From contig NZ_CAXBOD010000007.1 in assembly GCF_963977235.1 (NCBI RefSeq), positions 1-64,000 on the forward strand: 64,000 nucleotides of DNA, in the 5' to 3' direction. Positions 24,659 through 32,590 of this stretch are shown piece after piece. The notes beneath the pieces are model-generated. The model saw only the letters and a list, made by a program, of their open reading frames with translations. It did no database searches and was not told the origin of the DNA. The translations under genes were made by a program, and so were the position numbers. The stretch's first letter is position 1. Every line of letters starts with the position of its first letter. The DNA comes from Albimonas sp963977235. Lineage in GTDB: Bacteria; Pseudomonadota; Alphaproteobacteria; Rhodobacterales; Rhodobacteraceae.

Positions 24659-27600
24659 TCAGGCCTCCCGGCGACCCGCGGCGCCCGAGGCCGCCTGCAG
24701 GCCCGAGACGATCCAGTCGCGCGTCTCGGCCGGGTCTACCACCTCGTCGACCGACAGGAAGGCCGCCGCGTTCTGCGGGCTGCCGCGATCGTGGAGCGCG
24801 TCGATCAGCTCGCGCTCGCGCGCCTGGCGGGCGGCGGGATCCCTGATCGCGGCCAGTTCCCGGCGATGCCCCAGACGGACCTGCCCCTCGAGGCCCATCT
24901 TGCCGAAGTGGCCGGTGGGCCAGCAGATCGTGAACCCCTGTCCGTGCGCGTCGCCCGAGACCATGGCCAGCGCGCCCAGCCCGTAGGCCTTGCGCACCAC
25001 CACCGTGAGCTGCGGCACGCTCAGCCTGGCGCATTCGGCGAACATGCGCCCGGCCTGCCGCACCAGGCCCTCGGCCTCGGCGGCGGGGCCGACCATGAAG
25101 CCGGGCGTGTCGCAGAGCTTCAGCAGCGGCAGGCGCAGCTTTTCGGCCAGGGCCGCGAACTCGGCCGCCTTGCAGGCGGCGGCGGCGTCGATGGCGCCGC
25201 CCAGATGCTCGGGGTTGTTGGCGAGAATCGCGACGGGCCGCCCCTCGATCCGCGCGAAGACGGTGAGGACTCCCAGCCCGTAGTCCGGCCGCAGCGGGAG
25301 GATCGAGCCCTCGTCGGCCAGCCCCGCGATCACGTCCTGCATCCGGTAGGCGCGCCGCGGCGCCTGGGGCACGATGTGGCGCAGCCGGCGCGGGTCCGGC
25401 GCGGTCCACTCCGCCGTCGGGCCCTGCACGAGGGCCAGCAGCGCCTTGACGGCGGCGACGGCCCCGGCCTCGTCCTCGACCACCATGTCGAGCACGCCGT
25501 TGCGCGCCTGGACGTCGACCGGCCCCACCGCCTCGGCCGCGACCAGGCCCAGGCCCCCGCCCTCGATCATCGCCGGACCGCCCATGCCCAGCGAGGCGTC
25601 GCGGGTCGCCACGATCACGTCCGAGGCCGCGGCAAGCGCCGCGTTGCCCGCAAAGCACCGTCCCGAGACGACCGAGATCACCGGGACCCGCGACTTGAGC
25701 CGCGCGACATTGGCGAACGTGGGGTTGTGCAGCCGCAGGACCGCCTGTTCGTCGGTGTCCCCGGGCCGCCCGCCGCCGCCCTCGACGAACATCACCAGCG
25801 GCAGCCGGCTGTCCTCGGCCAGGCGGAACAGGCGGTTCTTCTTGAGGTGCCCCAGGATCCCCTGCGTGCCGGCGAAGACGGTGTAGTCGTAGGCCATCAC
25901 CGCGCAATGCGTGGCCTCGGCCCCGAAGCGCGCGGCGTTGATCGTGCAGAGCCCGGTGACGACGCCGTCGGCGGGGCTGACGCGCTTGAGCTCCTCGAGG
26001 CTGCGGCGGCCGCGCTGGGCGGCCAGCGCGTGCGCGCCGAATTCGCGGAAGGAGCCGGGATCGCAGAGCTCGGCGAGGGTCTCGCGCGCGGTGCGCCGGC
26101 CCGTCGCGCGACGCCTGGCGACGGCCTCGGGCCGGCCGGCGTCGGAGATCAGCCGCCGGTCCGCGAGAAGCCTCTGCAGGTCGTCGCGGATATGGTCGGG
26201 GTCGATCTCCGCCTCGGCCGCGGCCTCGCTCCGTTCGGTCCCGTCGGGCTGGAGGAACAGCAGCGGCGCCCCCCGGCTCATCGCGTCGCCGGGCGACCAG
26301 GGCGTCGCGAGGACCACGCCGCCGATTGGCGCGGCGACGGCGAACTCCATCTTCATCGCCTCGGTGATCGCGAGCGTCTGGCCCGGCGCCACGCGATCCC
26401 CCGCCGCCACCAGAAGCTCGACCAGGCGGCAGTCGTTGGCGACCGCGACGGTCTCGGCGCCCTCCGGCGCCTTGGGGAGCGCGGTGGCCTGCGCGGTCTC
26501 GGCGGGGGGCGCGGCCTCGCCGCCGAAGTCGAGCGCGGGATGCGCCCCGGCCTCGGCCTGCGCCAGCTCGGCGGCGTGGCGGTCGACAAAACCGATGTCG
26601 AAGCGGTCGGCCCGCACCTGCGCGTGCGCGAGCAGGCTGCGCAGGAAGGGGAGGTTCGTGGCGACCCCGTCGACCCGCGCCTCGCAGGCGGCGCGATAGG
26701 CCTTGCGCCACAGACCCGCGGGATCGGCCTGCGAGACATGCGCCACCAGCTTGGCCAGCAGCGAGTCGTAGTCGAGCCCCACCTCGTGGCCCGCATGTCC
26801 GATGGCCTCGGTCCGCAGCCCGCCGCCGGAGGGAAAGTCGAACCGCGCGATCCGCCCGCGCGCAGGGACGGCCGCGCCGTCGGGCGACACCGTCTCGGCG
26901 TTGACCCGCATCTGCAGGGCCATGCCGCGCGGGGGCGTGGGGTCGCTCAGCCCCTCGGCCGCGAGATCGCCCCCGACCGCGAGGCGGAGCTGCAACCCGA
27001 CGAGGTCGAGGCCCGTCACCTCCTCGGTCACCGTGTGTTCGACCTGCAGGCGGGGGTTCACCTCCAGGAACCAGGCCGCCTCGCCTTCGGCCGCGACCAG
27101 GAACTCGACGGTGGCAAGACCGCGATAGCCGACATGGGTCCCGATCCTGCGCGCCGCGTCATGGAGCGTCCGGCGCATCGCCTCGGGCAGGAAGGCGGCC
27201 GGCGCGATCTCGATCAGCTTCTGGTGACGGCGCTGGAGCGAGCACTCGCGCTCCCCCAGCACCATGACCCGCGTCCCGTCGCCCACGATCTGCACCTCGA
27301 CATGGCGCGCGCGCTCGACCAGTTCCTCGGCCAGCACGCGGTCGTCCCCGAAGGCGGTCCGCGCCTCGGAGCGGCATCGCTCGAGCTCGGCGGCCAGGTC
27401 GGCGGGGTCGCGCACCACGCGGATGCCGCGCCCGCCCCCGCCGGCCAGCGCCTTGAGCATCACCGGGCGGCCGAGCGCCTCCATGAAGGCGCGGGCCTCG
27501 GCCGCGTCGGCGAGAACGCCGCTGCCGCGGGTCAGGGGCGCCGCGCAGGCCGCGGCGGTCTCACGCGAACGGACCTTGTCGCCGAAGATCTCGAGCGCCT

Positions 27601-27925
27601 CGGGCGAGGGGCCCACGAAGATCAGACCGGCCGCCTCGCAGGCGCGCGCGAAGGCGGCGCTTTCGCTGAGGAACCCGTAGCCGGGATGCACCAGCCCGGC
27701 GCCCGAGGCCAGGGCGGCCGCGATGACCCCCTCGATGTCGAGATAGGCCGCGGCGCCGCGTCCGGGCAGGATCGCCTGCGCGTCGGCCTTGCGGAGATGG
27801 GCGGCCGAGGGGTCGCCCGCCGGCGCCGCGGCGACGCTGCGCCAGCCGATGTCGGACACGGCGCGCGCGATGCGGACGGCGATCTCGCCGCGGTTGGCGA
27901 TGAAGACCTTGCGAGGCGCTGTCAT
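24659..27925 (-). CDS. Single-chain biotin-dependent acyl-CoA carboxylase (BC-BCCP-CT fusion), copy 2
   Basis: This 1088-residue paralogue of the carboxylase at 6.1 kb has the same layout. The biotin carboxylase half (KVFIANRGEIAVRIA, GGGGRGIRV, EVNPRLQVEHTVTEE) is followed by a biotinyl domain with EAMKMEF (Lys525) and a carboxyltransferase half with GGGGRPGDTD, GNAALAA and DTPGFMVGP. The start is the ATG seven bases after AGGAG; an in-frame upstream extension runs into a terminator and is rejected. A strong minus-strand terminator separates it from the FAD dehydrogenase gene upstream, so it depends on read-through or its own promoter. Divergence between the copies suggests different acyl-CoA substrates. 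Confidence 0.88.
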   Translation of the reverse strand: MTAPRKVFIANRGEIAVRIARAVSDIGWRSVAAAPAGDPSAAHLRKADAQAILPGRGAAAYLDIEGVIAAALASGAGLVHPGYGFLSESAAFARACEAAGLIFVGPSPEALEIFGDKVRSRETAAACAAPLTRGSGVLADAAEARAFMEALGRPVMLKALAGGGGRGIRVVRDPADLAAELERCRSEARTAFGDDRVLAEELVERARHVEVQIVGDGTRVMVLGERECSLQRRHQKLIEIAPAAFLPEAMRRTLHDAARRIGTHVGYRGLATVEFLVAAEGEAAWFLEVNPRLQVEHTVTEEVTGLDLVGLQLRLAVGGDLAAEGLSDPTPPRGMALQMRVNAETVSPDGAAVPARGRIARFDFPSGGGLRTEAIGHAGHEVGLDYDSLLAKLVAHVSQADPAGLWRKAYRAACEARVDGVATNLPFLRSLLAHAQVRADRFDIGFVDRHAAELAQAEAGAHPALDFGGEAAPPAETAQATALPKAPEGAETVAVANDCRLVELLVAAGDRVAPGQTLAITEAMKMEFAVAAPIGGVVLATPWSPGDAMSRGAPLLFLQPDGTERSEAAAEAEIDPDHIRDDLQRLLADRRLISDAGRPEAVARRRATGRRTARETLAELCDPGSFREFGAHALAAQRGRRSLEELKRVSPADGVVTGLCTINAARFGAEATHCAVMAYDYTVFAGTQGILGHLKKNRLFRLAEDSRLPLVMFVEGGGGRPGDTDEQAVLRLHNPTFANVARLKSRVPVISVVSGRCFAGNAALAAASDVIVATRDASLGMGGPAMIEGGGLGLVAAEAVGPVDVQARNGVLDMVVEDEAGAVAAVKALLALVQGPTAEWTAPDPRRLRHIVPQAPRRAYRMQDVIAGLADEGSILPLRPDYGLGVLTVFARIEGRPVAILANNPEHLGGAIDAAAACKAAEFAALAEKLRLPLLKLCDTPGFMVGPAAEAEGLVRQAGRMFAECARLSVPQLTVVVRKAYGLGALAMVSGDAHGQGFTICWPTGHFGKMGLEGQVRLGHRRELAAIRDPAARQARERELIDALHDRGSPQNAAAFLSVDEVVDPAETRDWIVSGLQAASGAAGRREA

Positions 27926-28010
27926 GGCGCGGCTCCTGTGCTCGGCGGCGGGACGGGGCGCCCGCGCCTGCATGGCCCGGCGGGCCGCGGCCCGGCCCGG
28001 CGCAGGCGTC

Positions 28011-28042
28011 AAAAAAGCCCCCGACCGCTGGGCGGCCGGGGG
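28011..28042 (-). terminator. Rho-independent terminator on the minus strand
   Basis: On the minus strand an 11-base stem (CCCCCGGCCGC with GCGGTCGGGGG, one G-U pair) with a 3-base loop is followed by C and six T residues. The G-U pair would be an A-C mismatch on the plus strand, so the signal is oriented leftward. It would end the FAD dehydrogenase transcript before the second carboxylase gene. Confidence 0.82.
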
Positions 28043-28102
28043 TGCGAAGTCGCCCGCATCCGGGGAGGGTGGCCTACGGGGGGGAGACGAGACGGCCGGG
28101 CG

Positions 28103-29611
28103 TCAGCCCACCGCCTCGGGTCGGCGGGCGGAGGCGCCGACGTAGGCCGCCGCACTCTCGCCCGCGAGCTTGCCGAAGACCGAGCCCGACATCAGGCCGG
28201 TGCCGCCGGGATAGTTCTCGTAGAACAGGCCGCCCACCAGCTCGCCCGCCGCGTAGAGGCCGGGGATCGACTGGTCGGTCATGTCCTGCACCTCGCCCAG
28301 CGTGTTGATCTGCAGCCCGCCGAAAGTGAAGGTGATGCCGGTCGTGCAGACATAGGCCTCATAGGGCGGCTGGTTGATCGGCAGCGCCCAGTTGGTCTTG
28401 TTGGGGCTGAGGCCCTTGGTGGTCACGCCGTCGAGGACCGAGGGGTTGTATTCGCCCCCCTGGCAGGCCGCGTTGTAGTCGCTCACCGTGCGGGCCAGCA
28501 TCTCGGGGTCGAGGTCGAGCTGCTCGGCCAGGCCCTCGATGGTGTCGGCGACGGCCTTGGTCACCTCCTTGATCCGGTATTCGTCGCGCAGGCGGTGGAT
28601 GGTCTGCTGGTCGAAGATCTGGATCGCGGTGCGGTTGGGCTGGGCCATGATCTCGCGCCCATACTTGGCGTAGGTCAGGTTGCGGTAGTCCGCGCCCTCG
28701 TCGACGAACCGCTCGCAGTCGGTGTTGACCATGATGCCCAGCGGGTAGGAGTGCTTCTGGAAGTTGTCGAGCACCCAGCGGTCGCCGTAGGGCGGGGCCG
28801 AGATGTCCCACTCGCAGGCATGGCAGGACGACCAGTTGCCATAGGGCCTCGCCCCGATCTCGAGCGCGGCCTGGATGCCCTCGCCCATGTTGTGGCGGGT
28901 GCCGCGCACGCGGCACAGGTCCCAGCCCACGCCCAGGTAGCGCACGCGCCATTCCTGGTTCGATTCGAAGCCCCCGCAGGCGAGGATCACGGCCCGGGCG
29001 GTGATCTCTTCATAGCCGGCCTTCGTGCGCACCTTCACGCCGGTGACGGTGCGGTCTTTGGACTGGATCAGCCCGATCACGGCGGCGCCGTAGCGGATCT
29101 CGACCCCCAGTTTCTCGGCGCGCTGGATCTCGGCCTCGACCAGGCCCGCGCCGCCGCCGACCGCCTCGATGTTCACGCCGCCGTAGAACAGGTGCTTGCC
29201 GTCGACCAGGTAGGACTGCCGGCCGAACATCGGCACGAAGCGGATCGCGTGGCTGCGCAGCCAGCCCATGGTCATCCGCGAGCGGTCGACCAGCAGCTGG
29301 GCCAGGTCCTCGTCGGTCTGGTGGCGGGTGACCTCGCGCATCTGGTCCATGAAGAACTCACGGCTGTGCGGGGGCAGGACGATCTGGTTGCGCTCCTCCT
29401 CCGACAGGTCGGTGAGGATGTCCTCCATGACGTCCTCGAGCCCCTCGTGCGCGAACCGGAAGCCGCCGGCGGTGAAGTAGGAGTTGCCGCCGCGCTCCTC
29501 CTCGGGGGCCCGCTCGAGCACGAGGGTCCGGGCTCCGTTCTCCTGGGCCGAAAGGGCGGCGCAGAGGGCGGCGTTGCCGCAACCGACAACGATCACGTCG
29601 TACTCGCTCAA
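28103..29611 (-). CDS. FAD-binding dehydrogenase (fumarate reductase/tricarballylate dehydrogenase type), TTG start
   Basis: This 502-residue flavoprotein has an N-terminal dinucleotide motif (VVGCGNAALCAAL, residues 7-19), ERGGNSYFTAGGFRF, and the FAD-binding C-terminal segment GLYAAGELVGG...NYPGGTGLMSG. It belongs to the family of fumarate reductase flavoproteins, 3-ketosteroid dehydrogenases and tricarballylate dehydrogenase (TcuA). The cytoplasmic single-domain form fits dehydrogenation of a saturated polycarboxylate or ketone. TTG is chosen because AAGGAG lies at ideal spacing and the Rossmann strand begins directly after it. It diverges from an MmgE/PrpD gene across operator site 6, which supports a TcuA-like role giving an aconitate-like product. 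Confidence 0.78.
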   Translation of the reverse strand: MSEYDVIVVGCGNAALCAALSAQENGARTLVLERAPEEERGGNSYFTAGGFRFAHEGLEDVMEDILTDLSEEERNQIVLPPHSREFFMDQMREVTRHQTDEDLAQLLVDRSRMTMGWLRSHAIRFVPMFGRQSYLVDGKHLFYGGVNIEAVGGGAGLVEAEIQRAEKLGVEIRYGAAVIGLIQSKDRTVTGVKVRTKAGYEEITARAVILACGGFESNQEWRVRYLGVGWDLCRVRGTRHNMGEGIQAALEIGARPYGNWSSCHACEWDISAPPYGDRWVLDNFQKHSYPLGIMVNTDCERFVDEGADYRNLTYAKYGREIMAQPNRTAIQIFDQQTIHRLRDEYRIKEVTKAVADTIEGLAEQLDLDPEMLARTVSDYNAACQGGEYNPSVLDGVTTKGLSPNKTNWALPINQPPYEAYVCTTGITFTFGGLQINTLGEVQDMTDQSIPGLYAAGELVGGLFYENYPGGTGLMSGSVFGKLAGESAAAYVGASARRPEAVG

Positions 29612-29702
29612 GTCTCGTCTCCTTGATCTCGCGTCTGTCCGGGTTGGGGCGCTCCGAAACCGCGCCCTTGCTGGGACCTGTATGCCCAAGGGCCTTGCGG
29701 CA

Positions 29703-29715
29703 GTCAACTGTTGAC
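29703..29715. promoter_or_regulatory. Palindromic operator, site 6 (GTCAACTGTTGAC)
   Basis: This is identical to site 1, a perfect palindrome with 6-base arms. It lies in the 175-bp gap between the divergent FAD dehydrogenase and MmgE/PrpD genes. Confidence 0.82.
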
Positions 29716-29786
29716 ACCTTGAGTCGGGTGACGCAGGTTCCTCGCCGTGGCCAGTCGGCCGACAGGTTGGAATCGAGGGGCGGGGA

Positions 29787-31238
29787 ATGAGCGCGAACGC
29801 CGACCCGGATGCAGGACAGGGCTCAGGGCGGGGCCCAGGACAGGGCCCAGGGCAAGGTGCAGGGCAGGGGGCGGGGCCTTCGGCCGCGCTGGCCGCCTTC
29901 GCGACCCGCCTGCGGTTCGAGCACATCCCCGGCCCGGTGCTCGACATCGCCCGCAAGCACATCCTGGATGCGCTCGGCATCGCCGTCGCCTCCACGACCT
30001 TCCCGTTCGCCGGGCCGACGCTCGCCGCGGTCGAGGCGCTGTCGGCCGGCGGTCGGGGCACGGTGATCGGATCGGCCGTGGGCGTCGCGCCGCGGGACGC
30101 GGCGATGGCCAACGGCGTGCTGATGCACGGCCTCGACTATGACGACACCCATCTTCAGGCCATCGTGCACGCCACGGTGGCGGTCCTGCCCGCGGTGCTC
30201 GCCGTCGGGGAGCGGCAGGGCGCCTCGGGGCGCGACGCGCTGGCGGCCTTCTGCATCGGGATGGAGGCGGCGGTGCGGCTGGGCGCCGCCGTCAAGGGCG
30301 GCTTCCACCACACCGGCTTTCACGCGACCGGCGTGCTGGCGCATTTCTCCTCGGCCCTCGCCGCCGGCCGGCTGACGGGGGCGAGCGAGGCCGACCACGT
30401 CAACGCGCTGGGCATCGCGGCCAGCACCGCCTCGGGCATCCAGGTGTTCCTCGAGGAGGGCGCCTGGACCAAGCGGCTGCATCCGGGCTGGGCGGCCGCG
30501 GGGGGCATGACCGCCGCCTGCCTCGCGCAGGCGGGCTTCAAGGGCCCTTCGCGCGCGCTCGAGGGCAGGTTCGGCCTGTTCGAGACCCATCTCCACCACT
30601 GGGCCGCGGAGGTGGACCCGCGTTTCCTGACCGAGGGGCTGGGCGAGGTCTGGATGCTGGCCGACACGGCGCTGAAGCCCTATCCGGTCTGCCACTTCAT
30701 TCACGGCGCCGCCGACGCCGCGCTGGAGCTTCGCGACGAGCTCGGCGGCGCCGAGATCGCGGCGGTTGAGATCCGGCTGCCCCGCGACACACTCGCGATC
30801 GTGGCCGAGCCGATCGAGGCCAAGCGCCGCGCGCGCAACGAATACGAGGCGAAGTTCAGCGCGCCCTTCGTGGTGGCCTCTACCCTGCTGCGCGGCCGCT
30901 TCGGGCTCGCCGACCTGTCGGAGGCGGCGATCGCCGACCCGGCGACCCGGGCGCTGGCGGCGCGGTGCAGCTGCCTCGCCGATCCCGACAGCCGGTTTCC
31001 CGAATACTTTTCAGGCGGCGTCGCGCTGCGCCTTGCCGACGGGCGCGTCCTGTCGAAACATGTGCCGATCAACAGCGGCGCCGGGGCGCGGCGGATGTCG
31101 CTTGACGAGACCTCGGCGAAGTTCTTCCTCAATGCCGGGCTGGCGCGCGACGCGGCCGGCGCGGCGGCGATCCGCGCGGCGGTTCTCGACCTCGAGAGCG
31201 GGGGCCTCGCGCCGCTCATGCAGGCGTTGCGGGGCTGA
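29787..31238 (+). CDS. MmgE/PrpD-family protein with a Gly-Gln-rich N-terminus
   Basis: This 483-residue protein belongs to the 2-methylcitrate dehydratase/cis-aconitate decarboxylase fold. The core starts near residue 32, with HGLDYDDTHLQAIVHATVAVLP and the helical domain segment GFHHTGFHATGVL. Members dehydrate or decarboxylate citrate-like acids. The first ~30 residues are a repetitive Gly-Gln-Pro-Ala linker that family members normally lack. It is encoded by short GGGC(C)CAG-like repeats but lies behind the best ATG. It heads a unit with MaoC, DUF35 and thiolase-like genes and faces the FAD dehydrogenase. Together with the PrpF-like isomerase and PEP mutase-like lyase it completes a methylcitrate-cycle-like enzyme set. 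Confidence 0.84.
   Translation: MSANADPDAGQGSGRGPGQGPGQGAGQGAGPSAALAAFATRLRFEHIPGPVLDIARKHILDALGIAVASTTFPFAGPTLAAVEALSAGGRGTVIGSAVGVAPRDAAMANGVLMHGLDYDDTHLQAIVHATVAVLPAVLAVGERQGASGRDALAAFCIGMEAAVRLGAAVKGGFHHTGFHATGVLAHFSSALAAGRLTGASEADHVNALGIAASTASGIQVFLEEGAWTKRLHPGWAAAGGMTAACLAQAGFKGPSRALEGRFGLFETHLHHWAAEVDPRFLTEGLGEVWMLADTALKPYPVCHFIHGAADAALELRDELGGAEIAAVEIRLPRDTLAIVAEPIEAKRRARNEYEAKFSAPFVVASTLLRGRFGLADLSEAAIADPATRALAARCSCLADPDSRFPEYFSGGVALRLADGRVLSKHVPINSGAGARRMSLDETSAKFFLNAGLARDAAGAAAIRAAVLDLESGGLAPLMQALRG
29812..29880 (+). repeat. Imperfect GGGCCCAG/CAGGGC repeat encoding a Gly-Gln linker
   Basis: About seven imperfect copies of a CAGGGC-type unit, spaced 6-12 bases, encode the repetitive Gly-Gln-rich N-terminus of the MmgE/PrpD-family protein. 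The tract looks prone to slippage and may vary in length between strains. Confidence 0.6.
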
Positions 31239-31283
31239 GCCCGGCGCGCCTTCGCGATCCTCGAACCACAGGACCCAAGCGAC

Positions 31284-32150
31284 ATGCCCATCGACCACGA
31301 CCGACTGCTCGCCCGCGCCTTTCCCGAGGTCGAGCAGCCTTACAGCGCCCGCGACGTGATCCTCTACGCGCTGGGCATCGGCATTGGCGCGGATCCGCTG
31401 GACGAGGCGCAGGTGCGCTTCACGTTCGAGGAATCCGAGGGCTTCGCCCCCCTCGCCACCATGCCGGTGGTGATGGCCGGACCGGGCTTCTGGGTGCGCG
31501 AGCCCGACAGCGGCGTCACCTGGGAACAGGTTCTGCACGGCGAGCAGCGGCTGACGCTGCACAATCCGATGCCGGCCGAGGGCGTCGCCGTCGGCCGCAC
31601 CCGGATCGAGGGCGTCGTGGACAAGGGCGAGGGCAAGGGCGCGCTGATCTACGTCGCGCGCGAGATCCACGAGAAGACCACCGGCGTGCATGTCGCGACC
31701 TCGCTCTCGACCACCTTCGCGCGGGCGGACGGCGGCTTCGGCGGGCCCTCGGGGCCGGTGCTGGCGGCCCCCCCGGTTCCCGACCGGGCGCCGGACCTGG
31801 TCGACGAATGGGCGACCCCGCCGCAGGCCGCGCTGATCTATCGGCTGTCGGGCGACAGCAATCCGCTGCACGCCTCGCCCCGGGTGGCGGCCCAGGCGGG
31901 CTTCCCCGCCCCGATCCTGCATGGCCTGTGCTCCTACGGCGTCGCGGGCTGGTCGATCCTGCGCACCTGCTGCGGCGGCGATCCGACCCGCCTCAGGCAG
32001 ATCGATCTGCGCTTCTCGTCCCCGGTCTTCCCCGGCGAGACCCTGCGCACCGAGATCTGGCAGGATGGCGAGGAAGTCTCGTTCCGCACCCGCGTCGTCG
32101 AGCGCGACAGGATCGTGCTGAACAACGGATACGCCCGCATCGCCGCCTGA
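31284..32150 (+). CDS. MaoC-type enoyl-CoA hydratase (double hotdog)
   Basis: This 288-residue protein has two hotdog repeats. The C-terminal one carries the hydratase-2 motif YRLSGDSNPLHASP with catalytic Asp191 and His196, then GFPAPILHGLCSYG. Hydratase-2 enzymes add water to 2-enoyl-CoAs to give (R)-3-hydroxyacyl-CoAs, commonly for branched or steroid side chains. The MFE-2-like SDR at 11.1 kb would be a natural next enzyme. It lies between the MmgE/PrpD gene and a DUF35/thiolase-like pair in one unit. Confidence 0.9.
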   Translation: MPIDHDRLLARAFPEVEQPYSARDVILYALGIGIGADPLDEAQVRFTFEESEGFAPLATMPVVMAGPGFWVREPDSGVTWEQVLHGEQRLTLHNPMPAEGVAVGRTRIEGVVDKGEGKGALIYVAREIHEKTTGVHVATSLSTTFARADGGFGGPSGPVLAAPPVPDRAPDLVDEWATPPQAALIYRLSGDSNPLHASPRVAAQAGFPAPILHGLCSYGVAGWSILRTCCGGDPTRLRQIDLRFSSPVFPGETLRTEIWQDGEEVSFRTRVVERDRIVLNNGYARIAA

Positions 32151-32181
32151 CCCTGCGCCACGCTCTCGCCAAGGACCCAAG

Positions 32182-32589
32182 ATGACGAAACGCTTCGTTC
32201 CGACCCCGAGCCCGGAAACCCGACACTACTGGGAGGGCGCGAAACTCGGGGAGCTCCGCCTGCAGCGCTGCGTCGCCTGCGACCACGCCTATTTCCCGCC
32301 GCGCCCGTTCTGCCCCGACTGCGGCTCGCGCGAGGTCGCCGTCTTCGCGGCCTCGGGCAAGGCCACCCTGCACAGCTACATCATCAACCACATCGGCGCG
32401 CCGGGGCGCGAGCCGCCCTTTGCGGTCGCGATCGTGGAGCTCGCCGAGGGCCCGCGCCTGATGTCCAACATCCTCGAGTGCGACCAGACCCCCGAGGCGC
32501 TGACCCTCGACATGCCCCTCGAGGTCACCTTCGAGGCGATCACCGACGAGATCACGCTGCCCCAGTTCAAGCCCGCGAAAGGCGCCTGA
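32182..32589 (+). CDS. DUF35 zinc-ribbon/OB-fold partner protein
   Basis: This 135-residue protein has a zinc ribbon (CVAC...CPDC, residues 31-48) and an OB-fold half. It is the second DUF35 gene of the cluster and ends one base before the thiolase-like gene. As with the pair at 15-16.5 kb, the two products are expected to form one complex acting on an acyl-CoA. Confidence 0.88.
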   Translation: MTKRFVPTPSPETRHYWEGAKLGELRLQRCVACDHAYFPPRPFCPDCGSREVAVFAASGKATLHSYIINHIGAPGREPPFAVAIVELAEGPRLMSNILECDQTPEALTLDMPLEVTFEAITDEITLPQFKPAKGA

Positions 32590-32590
32590 G

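Noticed and set aside
24791..29626. Very long open frame on the plus strand opposite the carboxylase and FAD dehydrogenase genes
   Set aside because: Its translation is dominated by Arg, Gly, His and Asp with no domain. It mirrors real genes with clear motifs and arises from GC-biased third codon positions.
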